Source: Symbiodinium natans
Lineage: Eukaryota; Sar; Dinophyceae; Suessiales; Symbiodiniaceae
Direction: 5' to 3'
DNA length: 64,000 nucleotides
NCBI GenBank assembly: GCA_905221605.1
Contig: CAJNDS010002371.1
Span: forward strand, 337,678-401,677
Shown one piece after another: positions 12,601 to 25,621 of the stretch (within the stretch, counting starts at the first letter, position 1; each line of letters opens with the position of its first letter). A model generated the notes under the pieces. The model was not told the DNA's origin and searched no databases. It worked only from the letters and a program-made list of their open reading frames with translations. Both the position numbers and the translations under genes were made by a program.

Positions 12601-15468
12601 ACAGTCCAGGCATAGGAGGCAGCGGAAGCTGCGTGACCGGTGCAGTGAGGGTCGGCCCAGCGTTGTGCGATCTTGGCACCTGCAATCCAGAGCTGCTCCT
12701 AGCTCTCCTTGGGGCTGTGATTTTTGAAGCTGCCTTGAAGAAACCATCATCGTCAGGCGGTTTTGGCCTCTGGCCATAACTTGTGAACAGCCCCCGCTCA
12801 TTGTTTGTTGCTTGATGTTCTGTGTGTCTCTGCTGTGCAATACGATCTCCCTGGCTAACGAAGCCGCCGCAGGCTAACCATGGACCACCTCAAATCCTCC
12901 AAAGCAAAGCAAAGAGTCAATTGTTGTGGACAGTGTCTCGTACTGCCCCAAGACTAGGTTGCTTCTCATTGCCAAGGTGTTCAGGAAGTTATGCCGTGGT
13001 ATGCCCTGAAGACGATTTCATGAAACTCGGCTCAGTCTTGACGAGGTCAGAAGAAGCTGCCGACTCAGCATTTTGGGTTCCAACGATCCAAGACTTCTGA
13101 GCACTCACTCTTTTAACGTTTATCGCAGAAAGGCCCCGAAAAACGAGACAACAGAGGGGGAGGCAGCGACTGTACCAGATGAATATGCTTTCCTAGTTGC
13201 TGTTGTTGTTCAATCTGTGCTTCTGTTGTATCCAAAGACACAAACCCATGACGCTGCATGCCGAGCGTGCTGCAAATCATCCACCACCTCAGTCAGGCTG
13301 AGCTAAGTCGGACAAAAACATACTTATCTTGAGACTCTTGGAGGCAATAGAATGTTCAACAGCTTCTCTGTCGCAGCAGCCTGTCTGCAACAAGAGACCG
13401 TGGCCACAAACGGGTCAAATTCCTAAAGCCTCCTGTACAAACCACACCAAGAGCATCGGCAAGCATCCATCCCCAGCGTTCCACAGCATTCCCCAGCTGC
13501 AATGAACCCACTTTTCAGCGTGCATCTATGCACACATATAAAGGGCGCAGTTTCTGATCGCAAATCCTTCCACTCATTGAACTTCGCAGAAGAGGCGCCG
13601 GCTAAAGTACATTTCTATCGTACCCCAAATGGAGGCAACGAGACCAACCTGGACCCTGCAAGAGAGCGTGCAGCGCGAAACCCCGCTCCCCTCTGCGCAC
13701 AGGCCACAAAGAAACAGGAAGTTGATTCCGAGGTCTGGGTTTCATCGAGGATGCTTCTTAAAGTCAGATCAGACTGAGCTTGCCATGTCCGGGAACGTTG
13801 GACTTCCGGGCACGGCCGGGCGCTTCAGAATTACTTTGCCATCGGTGGGCCCTGCCTTGGAAAGCTTCCAAGATCTTCCAAGTTGGTCAAGTTCATATTG
13901 TCCTCATTATTGTGCTATTCTCTAGACACGACTCGGCAGTCAAGCCTCCTGCGCTCCTGTAGGTTGCAAAAGACCTGTGATCAAACTAGCATTTGATCAT
14001 GCAACAAGTTCGTTAGAGCGACAGCATGCTTGATCTGACAGGACTTGAGGAGGTACTTCGGTAAGGCTATGCATTGCAGAAAGTTCTTTGGAGTTTCCGG
14101 TTGTCGGTAGTACTTGGCAGAAGTCAGACAGATAGGATCACGACATTGACAGAGTGAAGGGTCGAGCGAAGGAAGGAATATGTGCGCGCGGAATCGTGGA
14201 AGAAAAGTTCTGGATAGCCTTGCTCGAGATAACACAGACTCAGAAAGCAAGACTATGCACGAATACTGCATTAAGCTGGTGACCATGCAGCGCATGAGAT
14301 GACCCCCGAGCTGGGATGGGAGCAGGCAGGAGGCAGCCCTCATTCCCAAAGACGAGCACCGAGATGGTGGAGAAGACTCTGCTTGCTGACTGCAGATATC
14401 CAGACTGCAGGCAAAATATCGCACGGATGCGCAGAAGGGAGAACTTGAGACCACAAGTACTTGTCGCTACCGCCTTAGCACGGGCAAATTGGACAAACCG
14501 GAAAACCCCGCAACCCTCGAGGACTAGAACTCTCGACTTTGAACTTGTTCATTCGAGAACCAGGTGGTCAAACGAATCTCAGAGCTCTGGGGGACGAGGA
14601 AGCCGCGTTCAAAGGACTTCCAAATTCCGAGAGGCCTGCTGTTCTCTACTCTTTTGTTTGCCGACTCTGAAGAAACGATGCAGTGAGAGATGGCAAGTCG
14701 TGACAGCACAACTTCAGCCGGGAACGATGCTTTGTGGACAATTAGCTCCGATGGCTTGGAGCGCGAGTCCTGCCAGTCCAAGAACCTGACAAAGCATGCC
14801 AGCTTGCCGCGCTTCACTGTGCTTCACTGTGCTTCACCGCGCTTGCCCAAAGCACGAAGCGGATGCACGAAATCTCCGAGGTGCTGACATCTGGACTGCA
14901 GCATCAGCAGCCGAGTTCCCGTTGTGCTCTGGTCTTCCGGAAGCTTCCCTGGGCCGCCAAGAATGTACAAGCAGTCAAAGTGACAGTCAACATTATAAGG
15001 CAGGCGCGAGTTTCCCAAAAGATCCTTCAGTGGAGAGCCTCTCAACAGACATGCCTTGATGCGGCTAGTACATGCTGTTACGGCAGGTGAAATAGAGCAG
15101 CTCCAAGCAGATTCACCTGCAATGACACGTGAGGGTGCCATTGGAGCAGGCCCTTGGTGAATCCAAGACATGAGCCGAAGGCCAGTTCATCTACAACTTC
15201 ACTTGACTTCAGGGCAGAACGGTGACCATTGCAAGCGGCACCTTGTCTCTTTGGCGCCACAGCCTGAAAAAGCAAGGGGCGCACCGGGTGCACCCCAACT
15301 GGGACGACATGCAACATAATGCAACCACGAGTGACGAGAGAAAACCGAAACCTTGCGTTCCGTTCTCAGGGCTGTCGGAGTGAGCGTTGCGTCAAAGACC
15401 CAACTTGGAATCCTGCACTTTGCCGTTGCTCTACAGGGCTAAAATCATCTTAAAAATGTGCCTTTTGC
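9672..15468. other. intergenic or unresolved, with a few minus-strand coding-like segments
   Basis: Minus-strand pieces with coding-like composition: 11835-11935 (around VASATKRMVQAKVDLRRRD), 12090-12160 (RTKVLAKKRQQAGHDTFA), 12360-12465 (around ATKPSASALDIQRMLCAL) and 14930-15020 (around RLPYNVDCHFDCLYILGG). They may be exons of one or more minus-strand genes upstream or downstream of the hydrolase gene. No family is recognised and no splice chain could be built. Confidence 0.2.
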
Positions 15469-17973
15469 CTAGCTCTTTAGGGTTCTACTGTGTTCTACTT
15501 GATGTTCGGGTGCCACCGTTATGACAGCGCAATCGCGGCAGGAACCTTGCCTGAGAGGTTCAAAGCTGTAATCAGGCAGCCCGAAGAACTGGAGAACCGG
15601 CATGATGAACACACCAGGATCCTCTCGAAGTCGAATCTCGAAGTCGAATTCGAACTCGTTCAAGCTCACTGCGATTCACTGCGTCTGCATGGGGCACTTG
15701 CTCAGGTCCGTCAACAGGCTTGCATTGTGCGTCATGTCTTCGGGCGTGACCTGAACTGGATCTAGGCTGCTGCTTTTGCTTTCTCATTCAATCTTCGCCC
15801 CAATGTACCAAAGTTGGTAACAGTGAATGGGAACCTTTCCTCTATTGCTTTGGAAAATTGCTGGAAACATCGAATCGTAGCAACTGGCTGTCTGACAATG
15901 CAGCTGCAATGTGTGCCACTCAGCGGTCGGCCAAGCGCTTTCTCCGCGTACATGTCTCGAACAACTCTTGGCCGTGGGTCCACGGCACAACCGTATCCTG
16001 CTCCAAAACCCAAGCTTCCTGCAGTAAAATAAGATCTAGAGCCACGCCTTCTTCCCATGCACGATGAGAAGAAATCCAGAAATGTCCTTGACTTTCTCCT
16101 CAACATCTTGGAAACACGAGAGAATGCCGGCTTAAGCAGAGACGGAGATGGAGACAGGTCAGGGATAAAGGGAGAAGGAAGGATGAGGAGAAAAGGAAAA
16201 AAGCGGTGAGAGAAGAGAGAGACCGAAGCAAAAAGAAAGAGAGAGAGAGAGAGACAGAGAGAAAGAGAGACAGCTGCATGTTGCGTTCGCAACAAACCAT
16301 GAGTTTTCCTTTGCACGGCATGTTCCTTTGCACGGCATTCTCGACATGTGCAAAAACTTCTGTTGGCGATGTTTGTATTGACATTGCGTGGGTGTGTCCC
16401 GAGAAAAAGCACACAATCACTCTCACACACACACACACACATCGGGCACCTGCTGTAACTGCTGTCATGAAGGGTTGGTCAAAAAGTCCGAGAGTTAAAG
16501 AGTCCAAAGCCCAAGATTTCCATCTCCCACAAGTCGTCCAAAAGTCCAAAAACTCATGCTTTCTTGCAATTATGGACTTTTCGCAGGATTTCGGACTTGT
16601 GGACTTGAGGGCCCCAACTCTTGGACTTGCAGCCCCCGGAATATGAGTCTTGGGTTCTTGAGACTGAATCCCATATGAAGCTGGGGTTTAACGAACTATC
16701 CCCCCGCACCCCCGCCCTCCCCCCCGAGCGATAACGTGATGCGGAGTGAGTGCGGATTGTATGCAAATGGAGCTCGCCCTGCTTTGAGAAGAGAATTTGC
16801 AACGTTAGCGTTTGCCTGCCTACGCACTGGGAGAGACCCCATCATTGCCAATTCTGGGGAATAGCCGGAAGCCTTCATCTTGAGAGAACGCCGAAGTCTA
16901 AACTACCGAGTCAAGGGTTCAAACCTTTAGACCACGCTGAATATCGGGGACAATGCGAGACTGGAAAATGCAGGACATGTCCGGCACGGACAAGCAGAGC
17001 CGTGGGTGCTGGGAGCGTGAGCTAGGATGTCGCCAGATGGCAGGGCGGCTTCAGAGCTGTTTTCGCGCTGAGCAGGCCAGGGTGCTTGGAAGCGGTCAGC
17101 AAGTGGGGAGCAAAAGCATCCTAATCGCTCCGTCATCCCCAGAGTCCGCCTGTGGGCGGCGGGTCGCTCCTGGGCAGGAGGTGGCTGGTGAGCTGCGGCT
17201 GTGCTAACCCGTTGGCGGTGCCGCGCGGCTCTCTGCTTGTCGAGCAGTGGGCCACGGCGACGGCGAAAGCGTAGATCGCAAGCAGGGAGAAGGCAAGGAC
17301 CGCAACCCGTACAAAGGGTCTCAGTGAACATTCGGGCGGAGGGCGCATGGTTGACAGCTTGAGCCAATGTGAGGGCCACGAAATCCGCGCTTAACACTGC
17401 TGGTGCGTTTCCATAGTCCGTATTAGTGGCGAAAATTGGAGTCCTTAAGCTATTGCGAATCCGATCGTGGTTTTCCGACGGTTAGCCTACTTTAGCACCT
17501 ATGTACCGAAAGCGCAAAATCACAACTTGTAGCTGTAACACGCAGTGTAATGGACTCCTGAACTTCTTCTGCACCAAAAAAAACGAAAGATACCTTTTCC
17601 TAAGTCGATTTCGAGTTGTTGCTTTTCTTTCCATGCCAACCTCAGATTCGCTGCACCGCCCTTGCAACAAAACAGAACGAAAGCACCACCAGCACCACCA
17701 GATCATCCATTTTTCCTCAGTCTTTGTCTGTAATCTGCTACATAAACCGAGACTATCATTGAGCGAGAAGCAGAACTAGACTGTAATATCTAACCGAGTT
17801 GTAACAATTTTTAACAGACCCTCACTCCGAGTTGTTTGAAGCAACAGTATGTGCAAAACATTAAACACCGTCTGCGAGCTTACAACCGGCGCAACATCAG
17901 CTTTGTTGAAAAGCAACAAAGCGCTAACATTGCGACTGAACCGCAAGCGCTTGCGTGAAAACTTCCTAATGCG

Positions 17974-18018
<45 letters not shown>

Positions 18019-19516
18019 AAAAAAAAAAAACAGCAAGTGAGTGCAGAAACAACAGCAATGGGACGGCCTTGTTTGGAAAGCGCTCTTCGATCAAATCCCT
18101 GCCACGACGTCCAGACCAGACATACACAGGTCACGGACTCACACAGGTGCCAGGGGCACGCCACTCGTCCCAAGTGGCAGCGGACCACTTCTCTGACGGA
18201 AAGAAAGGGACAGATCAGAATGACCTCAAGTGCACTCCAGGCACGTTATGCATACCCGTGCGGTGGCAAAGCAGCCTCAAGAAGCAAGTTACTGACAAGC
18301 GCAAGGTCGCGGCGCCGTACGTCTTGGCCTCTGCAGCAATGTGGAGTGCTGGCCTGGGCCACACGTGTGAAAGCGCAAGGCACACCCTGAACATCCTCAA
18401 GGTGCGAGTCTTCTAAGTTGCATGTAATGGCGTAGAGAGTAGTTGGAGATGAAAAGCGCAGATAAGGCAGAGCAGGCCAATGATGCTGCTTGTCGCAGAG
18501 ACACAAACACTCCTCTCCAAAAGGCCAATGCAATTCAGGCCCATGCCCACTGCCCACAGATCGGCCGAGTACGATGATGTCCTTTCGCTGCATATATATA
18601 TATATATATGTATATATATGTGTATATTTATATACATGAGGAATATATTTTCATGAGGAAGTAGGTAGGATTCATGATACTAGTATGTCAGAAGCACAAA
18701 GGCCGTCTCCTCGGACGAAAATCGCAGAACCTGCAAACTATCACGAAATCAAGCTTGACCTTCTCATGTTTTCAGCTAGACTTAGGAAGTGCGTTCAACG
18801 CCCCTCAGCTGTGAGGCCATGCGACCCGCTGTGATTCCATGTGAGTTGAGTGACCTCATACTTCCCTCTTCTTGGCCGATGCGCAAGATGGTTGGCTTTG
18901 AAGATGAGATGTCTTGGCTTGCCTCGCCCGAAACCTAGGAAACGAAGCATAAGAAAAGCGCAATGAACCAGATCTGCCCCTTTTCGCCCGTTAACTTTCC
19001 ATTTCTCCGGTGCGCACAACCCGAATGACACACGAGAACCAACCCACTGCCTCAGTGATGAAGCGAAACGCCAACTTGGCATTCTCAATCACTGACATCT
19101 CATCTGCCTGCATATGATACAGCTGCTGATCATTCACCCCTACGGCTGGTGCTTGATCTGCGCCTGTCCACCAGGACAAATCCCATAGCCTGGGTACTCG
19201 ACAGCCAGAACATTCACCTGACTCCAAAGCAGCCAACTTGCCTCAACTGATGCCCCTTGTCTCTCACAGGAAAGACAAGACTCATCAAAATCCGACGATG
19301 CAGCTTGCCTGGAACTGCATACGCAACATATTGCAGAAGTTGTAACAGCGTCCCAGGTCCTGGAGACAAAACGTAAAGTCCCAAGACATTAAGCCACGGG
19401 CCTAACCCCTGAAACATGTTGAACATACAAGGCTCTTTGTCCTCCGCGTTGCTGTGCATGTAAAGCATAACGAAGCGCGCAGAGTTGGATGTCAAGAATA
19501 AGCAAGGAACGTTGGC
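15469..19516 (-). CDS. ABHD17-like alpha/beta-hydrolase (serine hydrolase), multi-exon, N-terminal exons not found
   Basis: Twelve small exons join in phase apart from one gap: 19442-19516, 19309-19359, 19164-19217, 19051-19107, 18547-18587, 18311-18353, 18160-18224, 18065-18098, 16048-16098, 15948-15997, 15702-15750 and 15469-15623 (stop). They read, in order: ARFVMLYMHSNAE; DLGRCYNFCNMLRMQFQ; VLAVEYPGYGICPGG; RKDIIVLGRSVGSG with the nucleophile Ser in GRSVG; CPFLSVREVVR; LLIVHGKK then DTVVPWTHGQELF with the catalytic Asp; PEDMTHN with the catalytic His. This is the ABHD17/FAM108 pattern, a family of protein depalmitoylases in animals; the substrate here is unknown. Donor dinucleotides are GC (8), GT (2) and GA (1), all with AG acceptors. 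The exon at 15948 ends in phase 2 and the next starts in phase 0, so one small exon is missing there. About five residues seem to be missing between the exons ending at 19051 and starting at 18587. N-terminal exons above 19516 were not identified. Confidence 0.85.
16199..16272. repeat. (GA)n-rich simple repeat inside a hydrolase-gene intron
   Basis: A GA-rich run lies between hydrolase exons 8 and 9, with a short (AC)n run at 16424-16440. This is intronic simple sequence. Confidence 0.8.
17978..18033. repeat. (GA)n followed by poly-A, intronic
   Basis: A perfect GA run followed by about 18 A on the plus strand. On the gene strand this is poly-T then (CT)n, inside the large intron between hydrolase exons 8 and 9. 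Confidence 0.85.
18591..18646. repeat. (TA)n-rich repeat next to a hydrolase exon
   Basis: An AT-alternating run with TATG interruptions. It lies directly upstream, in gene sense, of the exon carrying the GRSVG nucleophile motif, and ends at that exon's AG acceptor. Confidence 0.8.
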
Positions 19517-22500
19517 CTCACGCAGAATCAAACATGGACACATGCTGCCACCTCGAATCACATATGCATCCGCTTCTGTTGCTACTGCAGAACCAGCCGT
19601 CCTCAACATTTGGATCTTCTGGATCGAGACTGCGCGGCAACCATATGAGCTCCTGTGTGCTGTTCCGGCTTTCGTTATGTAAGGGCAAGTTCCTGCGACA
19701 CCCTGCCGCTTAGCCCAGCTCTGCAAAACAAGCGGCCTCTTCCGGAAACGTATGCAGATCGTAGCTGGCTTCTGGCGCTGGGAAAAGCAGCGTATTGACC
19801 TGAACACCGTGTACAGGCATAGGTACTCGTGACCATGACTGTCGAAACTGTCTGCCAAATCCAAGCCCCCACTGCTTTGCAAAACAAGAAAGCACGACAT
19901 CAAACTGCACAGGGCCCTCCGCAGACTCCGCCTAAGGCCCATGCCAAGTTGAAGCCTCCTGCCATCTAGCCTTGCAGTTCAACAACAATCGACATGACAA
20001 CTAGTACCGCTACCATTGTCATCACTACCATCACCACCATCTTCGCCACAGCTGGGGCGAGTGCAAGATCTGAATCAGTTCAGACAAACTGCCTTAGTGG
20101 GCAAAAACTTGGCAACAGGTGTGGAACCACTAGGAACGACACGAGCCTAATGGCTGCAACCCGAACCCGCAAAGGGCAGACCTTAGATCTAGGGAACCTT
20201 CTATGACAGTGAGAAAACACCTGCTTCCCTGAAGCACAAAAGTGAGAGAACCCACCATGACCTTGCAACCACTCACTTTCGCCGAAAGAAAAAACATGCG
20301 TTGGAACAGAATGCACACAGTCCGGAACGAAACGAATCAATCGAAAGAACACCTGCCATCCCAATAGGCCGATCAACAGGCCACAAGTTGTAAGACCAGG
20401 TTGTTCCACAAACTGCGGCACCTCCTGCAAGACAATTTCCGGCTTAGAGCCAAGCCTCCCCAACGCCGCATTCTTCATGAAGCCCGAAGGGAATCACATG
20501 AATTCACAATCCCTTCACAATCATGACTGGCCCTTCGAGCTCTGCAAACTTGTTGGTTGTTTGCCAAGGCACTGGAAATCTGTGTCGACCATGCTCACAT
20601 GCTGTCCTGACATTTTTGGCGAAGTCTTTAACCAAGCCGAACACGGACTCCGCTGATGTCCACTGTCCCAATTCTATCGCATTGCACGTGGAGAGGTCCT
20701 GACTTCGTCAAAGGCATGACCTTCTGGCCTCATCTGGATCTAAGAAGCTAACAAGGCGCAAGGAGGACCGTGATACACTGCGATGTGCCAGCATCAGTAC
20801 AGTGAAGAGACGACCGAGGCCAACAACATGATAGTTCTGATCCCCCTGGCCCGCATCATCCCACACCCTCTCGTTTGCATGCACCCGCCATCATTCCTGA
20901 AGCACACCCGTGCACATGTTCACCAAGGCTCTTGAAACTGCTCATCGAGCTGGTGTGGTTGGAGCAGCCAAAACATCACCACGAACAAGCACCAGCAGAA
21001 CTTCACATGTCCAGCGGCGTTGGGCTAACCATATTCATAAGCACATTAATGATTAAGCACTCAGAACCTGTCAATGTTGGCACAGCCTGGTAGCGAAGCC
21101 GAAACAACCACCAACATGCAGACGTGTTTGGCCAACAGGGATACGGGGTTGCAGGCGGCACCAAAAGAGTTGCAGGACCTGTCGTTCTGTGCGTCAGAAG
21201 CAACATTGCTTGCAACTACACTTCCTTGCACTCCCGCCGGTCACAGTGGCGGCAAAGCACACACTCACAGAGTGTGTTGATGCACTTTTGCAAGCTTCTA
21301 CAACAGTTTATCTAGCACTGCAATGCCTCGTCGGGCTTTACGAACTAAACTTGCACACGGCTGCGTCAATCAACCGGCCGTTTTGCTTCGAATGCACCAT
21401 TTCTAAGCGCTCCATTATGTAGTCGAACGTGCCACGTACTCGGCCAAGCCATCGGAATTCGCCCCGAAGCACCTGCAACATTTAAAACTTGTACCGAGCA
21501 TGCAGAGCTTTTGGCCAACGAAACAATCACAAGTGTCTGAGAGGGACGCTGCACGCCCGTCAGGAAGTTCATCCAGTTGACCAGCCTGGGTGCTCCGACT
21601 GCAGATTGATAGACACTGCCAAGCACTGGCATCATTGGCAGCTCCACAACACCACAGCTTGCGGCATAATGGTATGCACCCGGCACCTGCAACCATCAGA
21701 ACTGCTGCGGAACATCATGGCACAGCAGGGCATCACATTCAGAAGTCCGACCTCTGCAATCTTCTCCTTCCAGGCCAAGCACCATTTTCGCTTGCCGCCA
21801 AGCGCCACAATGTCTGCACAGAGGTTGCCCTGCCAGAATGGAAACATACCCAAAATAAAGGCAGCAGGTCAAATGGGAGAGGCGACCTGCCAAGCTCCAT
21901 GAAGGACTGTCCGATGGCCCCCCGAATCCTCAGGTGAAGATGTGAAACAGGCCCTACTGCTGTGAATCATGAAGCTGAATTACGATGAACATGTTGTCGT
22001 TTCTTCTACCAATAGGCCTGTCTGCGGTGCACAGCTTGTCCATGCATGGCAAGGCTTCCACCTCAATTGCTCAGGCAACTTAAAAATCATGAATCATGAG
22101 GGGCTGCACCTGGCATGTCAAAACTTCTCACGCCCGCACTGGAGAAAGTGCAATCTGCTTCGGTTGCCATCTCTCCTTTGTTGTCACGGACCTGTGCGAA
22201 ATTCCGCATCAGACAAAAAGAGAGAGAGAGAGAGAGCCCTGGACTCATCAAGCGTCCGGCGGTGCCAATCAGGTGCCAGACGCTAGAAACAACCCGAAGG
22301 TCCTAAGCTGGGCGCACGCACTCGGCTCTGCCTCTTCGCCTTCCTCTGTAAGCCGCTGACAGAACGGCGAGCTACAGCTCGTGAGCTGCAACACACCCTC
22401 CAGGAGGCGTGCACCTGCAGAATCGTCCACTGCTCCAAGTGGCCAACTGAGGAAGCGCGCAAGACAAAAAAACAAGCCCAAGCAAGCCCGAGCAAGCCCA

Positions 22501-23759
22501 AGCCTGCCTGCCGGAGTTCGAACAATGAACCCAACCATCGCCACGAAAACACCTGCCCATTCCAAAAAGTGTCTCCCACTCAAAGACAAATACCACGCCT
22601 ACGACACCACCAACAGCCGGCACAAGCTCAAGCTTGTGCAAAGGAAACACCAACAACACGCTCGAAGGCTGCAACATCGGTTCGAGCATGCACTAGGTCG
22701 CAAAGAAAATACAACCAGTCTCTTTCTACTTCGGGCTTCCACCACACAAGAACAGCAAAATTTGCTTTGGAAATTTCAACGCCTGACGCCAACAAGCCTC
22801 TGACGATTCCTGAGGCCAACGATCACTGTGCAGATCAGCGGCGAACAAAATCGTGCAAGCGAACACTGAGGGCACGACTGCCCAACCACGACAAACCGTT
22901 GAAGCAAAGCCCAAAGATTGAAGATCCAAACCTTCTGTGCTCAATTTGTGCACATGCGGTGTTGCACTTGACTGTGTCCACTGATGCAGAGGAAATACAT
23001 GATGGGGCGCTGACAAGTCAACATCTGTGGCAGCGCATCGCCCAGCACACGAGATATGTCAACCATGACTCATGACCATACGAAAGCCAGCTGTCGCTGC
23101 TGTTGAAAAGGTCGCGTGCCAAGTTGCAGTGAAAAACGTATACCCTATGCCCGATCAACTCCACTGTTCCACACTGTCCTGGTTCGAATGCCATTGTAAG
23201 CATTACTGTAATGTTATAATTTGCTAATTAGCAAAAGACCCTAGCAAAACCTGCAGCCATAAACCTGCAGAAATGTTCTGCGCGAGCGCACACATTTTGG
23301 CAAGATTGAACACGATTGCATACTGCTGAGAAATCTCAAGCGACTAAGCCCCCGGCGCAATGCCATCGATGCAGAAGGCGCAGCTTTTGAGCGAACCCAT
23401 GCCAGAAACATCCCTACACTAAATCATCAATGCGTAACCTGGGAGTGTCACCTGCACAATCAACAACCCACAAAAACTCAAGTGCCAACTTGACGACGTT
23501 GCACACCTCATCTGCTACCATGTGATTCTCGCGGAACACGGCAAATGAAACATGCAATGCACCTTCCTTCCATGGGATGTGCCTGTCACCTCCATGCGCA
23601 AGCAATAACGACTGAAAATGAAGATGCGATGGTGAAGCTACTCCGAATCAATGACACGTTCCATGCACTTCATTTTGTCGCACAAGGCTCTGCGACAAGC
23701 AAAGAAAAATCTTGGACGGAATCGTCTGGCCCGTAAAAGTGATCACTGCATTTTGCATT
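19517..23759 (-). other. unassigned minus-strand coding-like segments (probable exons)
   Basis: Several minus-strand segments have strong coding character: 23414-23600 (around ALHVSFAVFRENHMVADEV), 23045-23200 (around GTVELIGHRVYVFHCNLA), 22630-22819 (around NFAVLVWWKPEVERDWLYF), 21700-21853 (around NLCADIVALGGKRKWCLAW), 21480-21660 (around PRLVNWMNFLTGVQRPSQ), 21005-21070 (around ECLIINVLMNMVSPTPLDM) and 20390-20478 (KPEIVLQEVPQFVEQPG). They may be upstream exons of the hydrolase gene or a separate gene. The last faintly resembles motif VI of C5 cytosine methyltransferases, but I see no matching motif IV. Function unknown. Confidence 0.3.
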
Positions 23760-25597
23760 ATCTCTCCGCCTCTCCGCCTCTCCGCCTCTCCGCCTCTCCG
23801 CCCTCTCTGCCCTCTCCGCCCTCTCCGCCCCTCTCCGCCCCTCTCCGCCCCTCTCCTCCCTCTCCTCCCTCCCCTCCCTCCCCTCCCTCCCCTCCTCCCT
23901 CTCTCCCCTCCTCCCATCCCTCCCCTCCCTCTCCTCCTTCCTTCCTCTCCTCCCCTCCCCTACCCCCCTGCTCCCTCCCCCTCCGCTCCGCTCCGCTCCG
24001 CTCGCTCTCCACTCCTCTCCGCTCGCTCGCTCGCTCGCCTCTCCTCCCTCCTCTCCTCCCTCCTCTCCCTCTCCTTCCTCTCCTTCTATACTCCCTCCTC
24101 TCCTATCTCTCCTCTCCTCTCCTCTACTCTACTCTCCTCTCTCCTCCCTCTCCCTCCCTCTGTCCTCCTTCCTCCCTCTCTCCCTCTCTCCCTCCCTCCC
24201 TCCCTCTCTCCCTCTCTCCCTCTCTCCCTCTCTCCCTCTCTCCCTCTTTCCCTCCTCCTCCTCCCTCCTCCCCCCCTCCTCCTCCGCCTCGTCCTCCCGC
24301 TCCTCCTCCTCTCCCCTCCCCCTCCTCTCCCCCCCCCTCCTCCCCCTCCTCTCCTCCTCCTCTCCTCCTCCTCTCCCCCTCCTCTCTCCCTCTCCTCTCC
24401 CTCCTGCTCCCCTCCCTCCCTCTACTCCCCTCGCTCTCGAACTCCGCTCCTCCTTCTCTCCCTCTCCCTCTCCGCTCGCTCCTCACCTCTCTCTACTTTC
24501 TGCCTCTCCCTCACATTCCTCTCCTTCTCCCTCCCTCCTCGTCTCCCTCTCTATTCCTATCCTTCCTCTTCTCCTCTCCTCTATCTTTCTCTCCTCTCCT
24601 ACTACTCTCCCTCTCTGCCCTCTACTCTCTCCCTCTCCTCTCCCTCTCCCTCTCCCTCCTCCTCTCCCTTCCCCTCTCCTCTCCCTCTCCCCTCCTCACT
24701 CTCCTCTCCCTTCCTCCCACCCCCTCCTCCATCCCTCCTCCCCCTCCCTCTCCCATACTTCTGCCCATCCCTCTTCCCCTCCCTTCCCTCCCTCCCGTCT
24801 TGCTCCCTCTCCGCTCTATCTTCGTCTCGTCCCTCTTCCCTCTCCTCTTCCCTCTCCCCTCTCCCTCTCCCTCGCGTCTCCCTCCTTCCTCTCTCCCTCT
24901 CCCTCTCCCATCTCCGCGCCTCTCTCAATCCTCCTCCTCCCTCTCTCTTCCTCTCCCATCCTCTCCTCTCCTAGCCCCTCCCTCTCCCTCTCCTCTCCCT
25001 CTCCTCTCCCTCTCTCTCCCTCCCTCCCCCTATCCCCTATTCTTCCTCTCCTCTCTCTCCCCTCTCCCTCTCCTATCCCTCTCCTCTCTCCCTCCCTTCT
25101 TCTTTCCTCTTCCTCTCTTCTTCCTCTCCTCTTCCTCTCCTCTTCCTCTCCTCTTCCTCTCCTCTTCCTCTCCCTCTCCTCTTCCTCTCCTCTTCCTCTC
25201 CTCTTCCTCTCCTCTTCTTTTCCTCTTCCTCTCCTCTTCCTCTCCTCTTCCTCTTCTCTTCCTCTCCTCTTCCTCTCCTCTTCCTCTCCTCTTCCTCTCC
25301 TCTTCCTCTCCTCTTCCTCTCCTCTCCCTCTCCTCTTCCTCTCCTTTTCTTTTCCTCTTCCTTTCCTCTCCTATCCATCCCCTCTCCCTCTCCGCTCCCT
25401 ACTCTCCCTCTCTTCCCTCTCCTATACCCCTATCATACCCTATTCTCCCCTATCTCCTGTCTCCCTCCCTCTTCCTCTCTCTCCTCTCCCTCTCCTCTCC
25501 CCCTCCTCTCCCTCTCCTCTCCCTCTCCTCTCCCTCTCCTCTCCCTCTCCTCTCCCTCTCCTCTCCTTCTCCTCCCTTCCTTCTCTCCTCCCTCTAA
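23760..25597. repeat. 1.8-kb polypyrimidine (CT-rich) tract
   Basis: Nearly pure C and T on the plus strand. It begins with tandem CTCCGCCT-type units, then TCCC and CTCCCTCT runs. From about 25100 to 25360 an 11-bp unit CCTCTTCCTCT repeats many times, and from about 25480 a 12-bp CTCTCCCTCTCC unit. Purines are rare and isolated. The long open frames (Ser/Pro/Leu plus strand, Arg/Glu/Gly minus strand) are consequences of composition, not genes. Confidence 0.97.
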
Positions 25598-25621
25598 AAC
25601 AAGAGCGGCGTCGCACCGCAC

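Noticed and set aside
18795-19050. Minus-strand frame GFGRGKPRHLIF as the hydrolase nucleophile exon
   Set aside because: A much better exon (RKDIIVLGRSVGSG at 18547-18587) fits both family and splice phase.
19214-19942. Single 242-codon minus-strand ORF
   Set aside because: Only part of it (19442-19516) is exon; the rest is intron read-through. The true reading continues in other frames through short exons.
23651-25597. Plus-strand ORFs of 648 and 420 codons, Ser/Pro/Leu-rich
   Set aside because: Produced by the stop-free polypyrimidine tract; no coding signature beyond composition.
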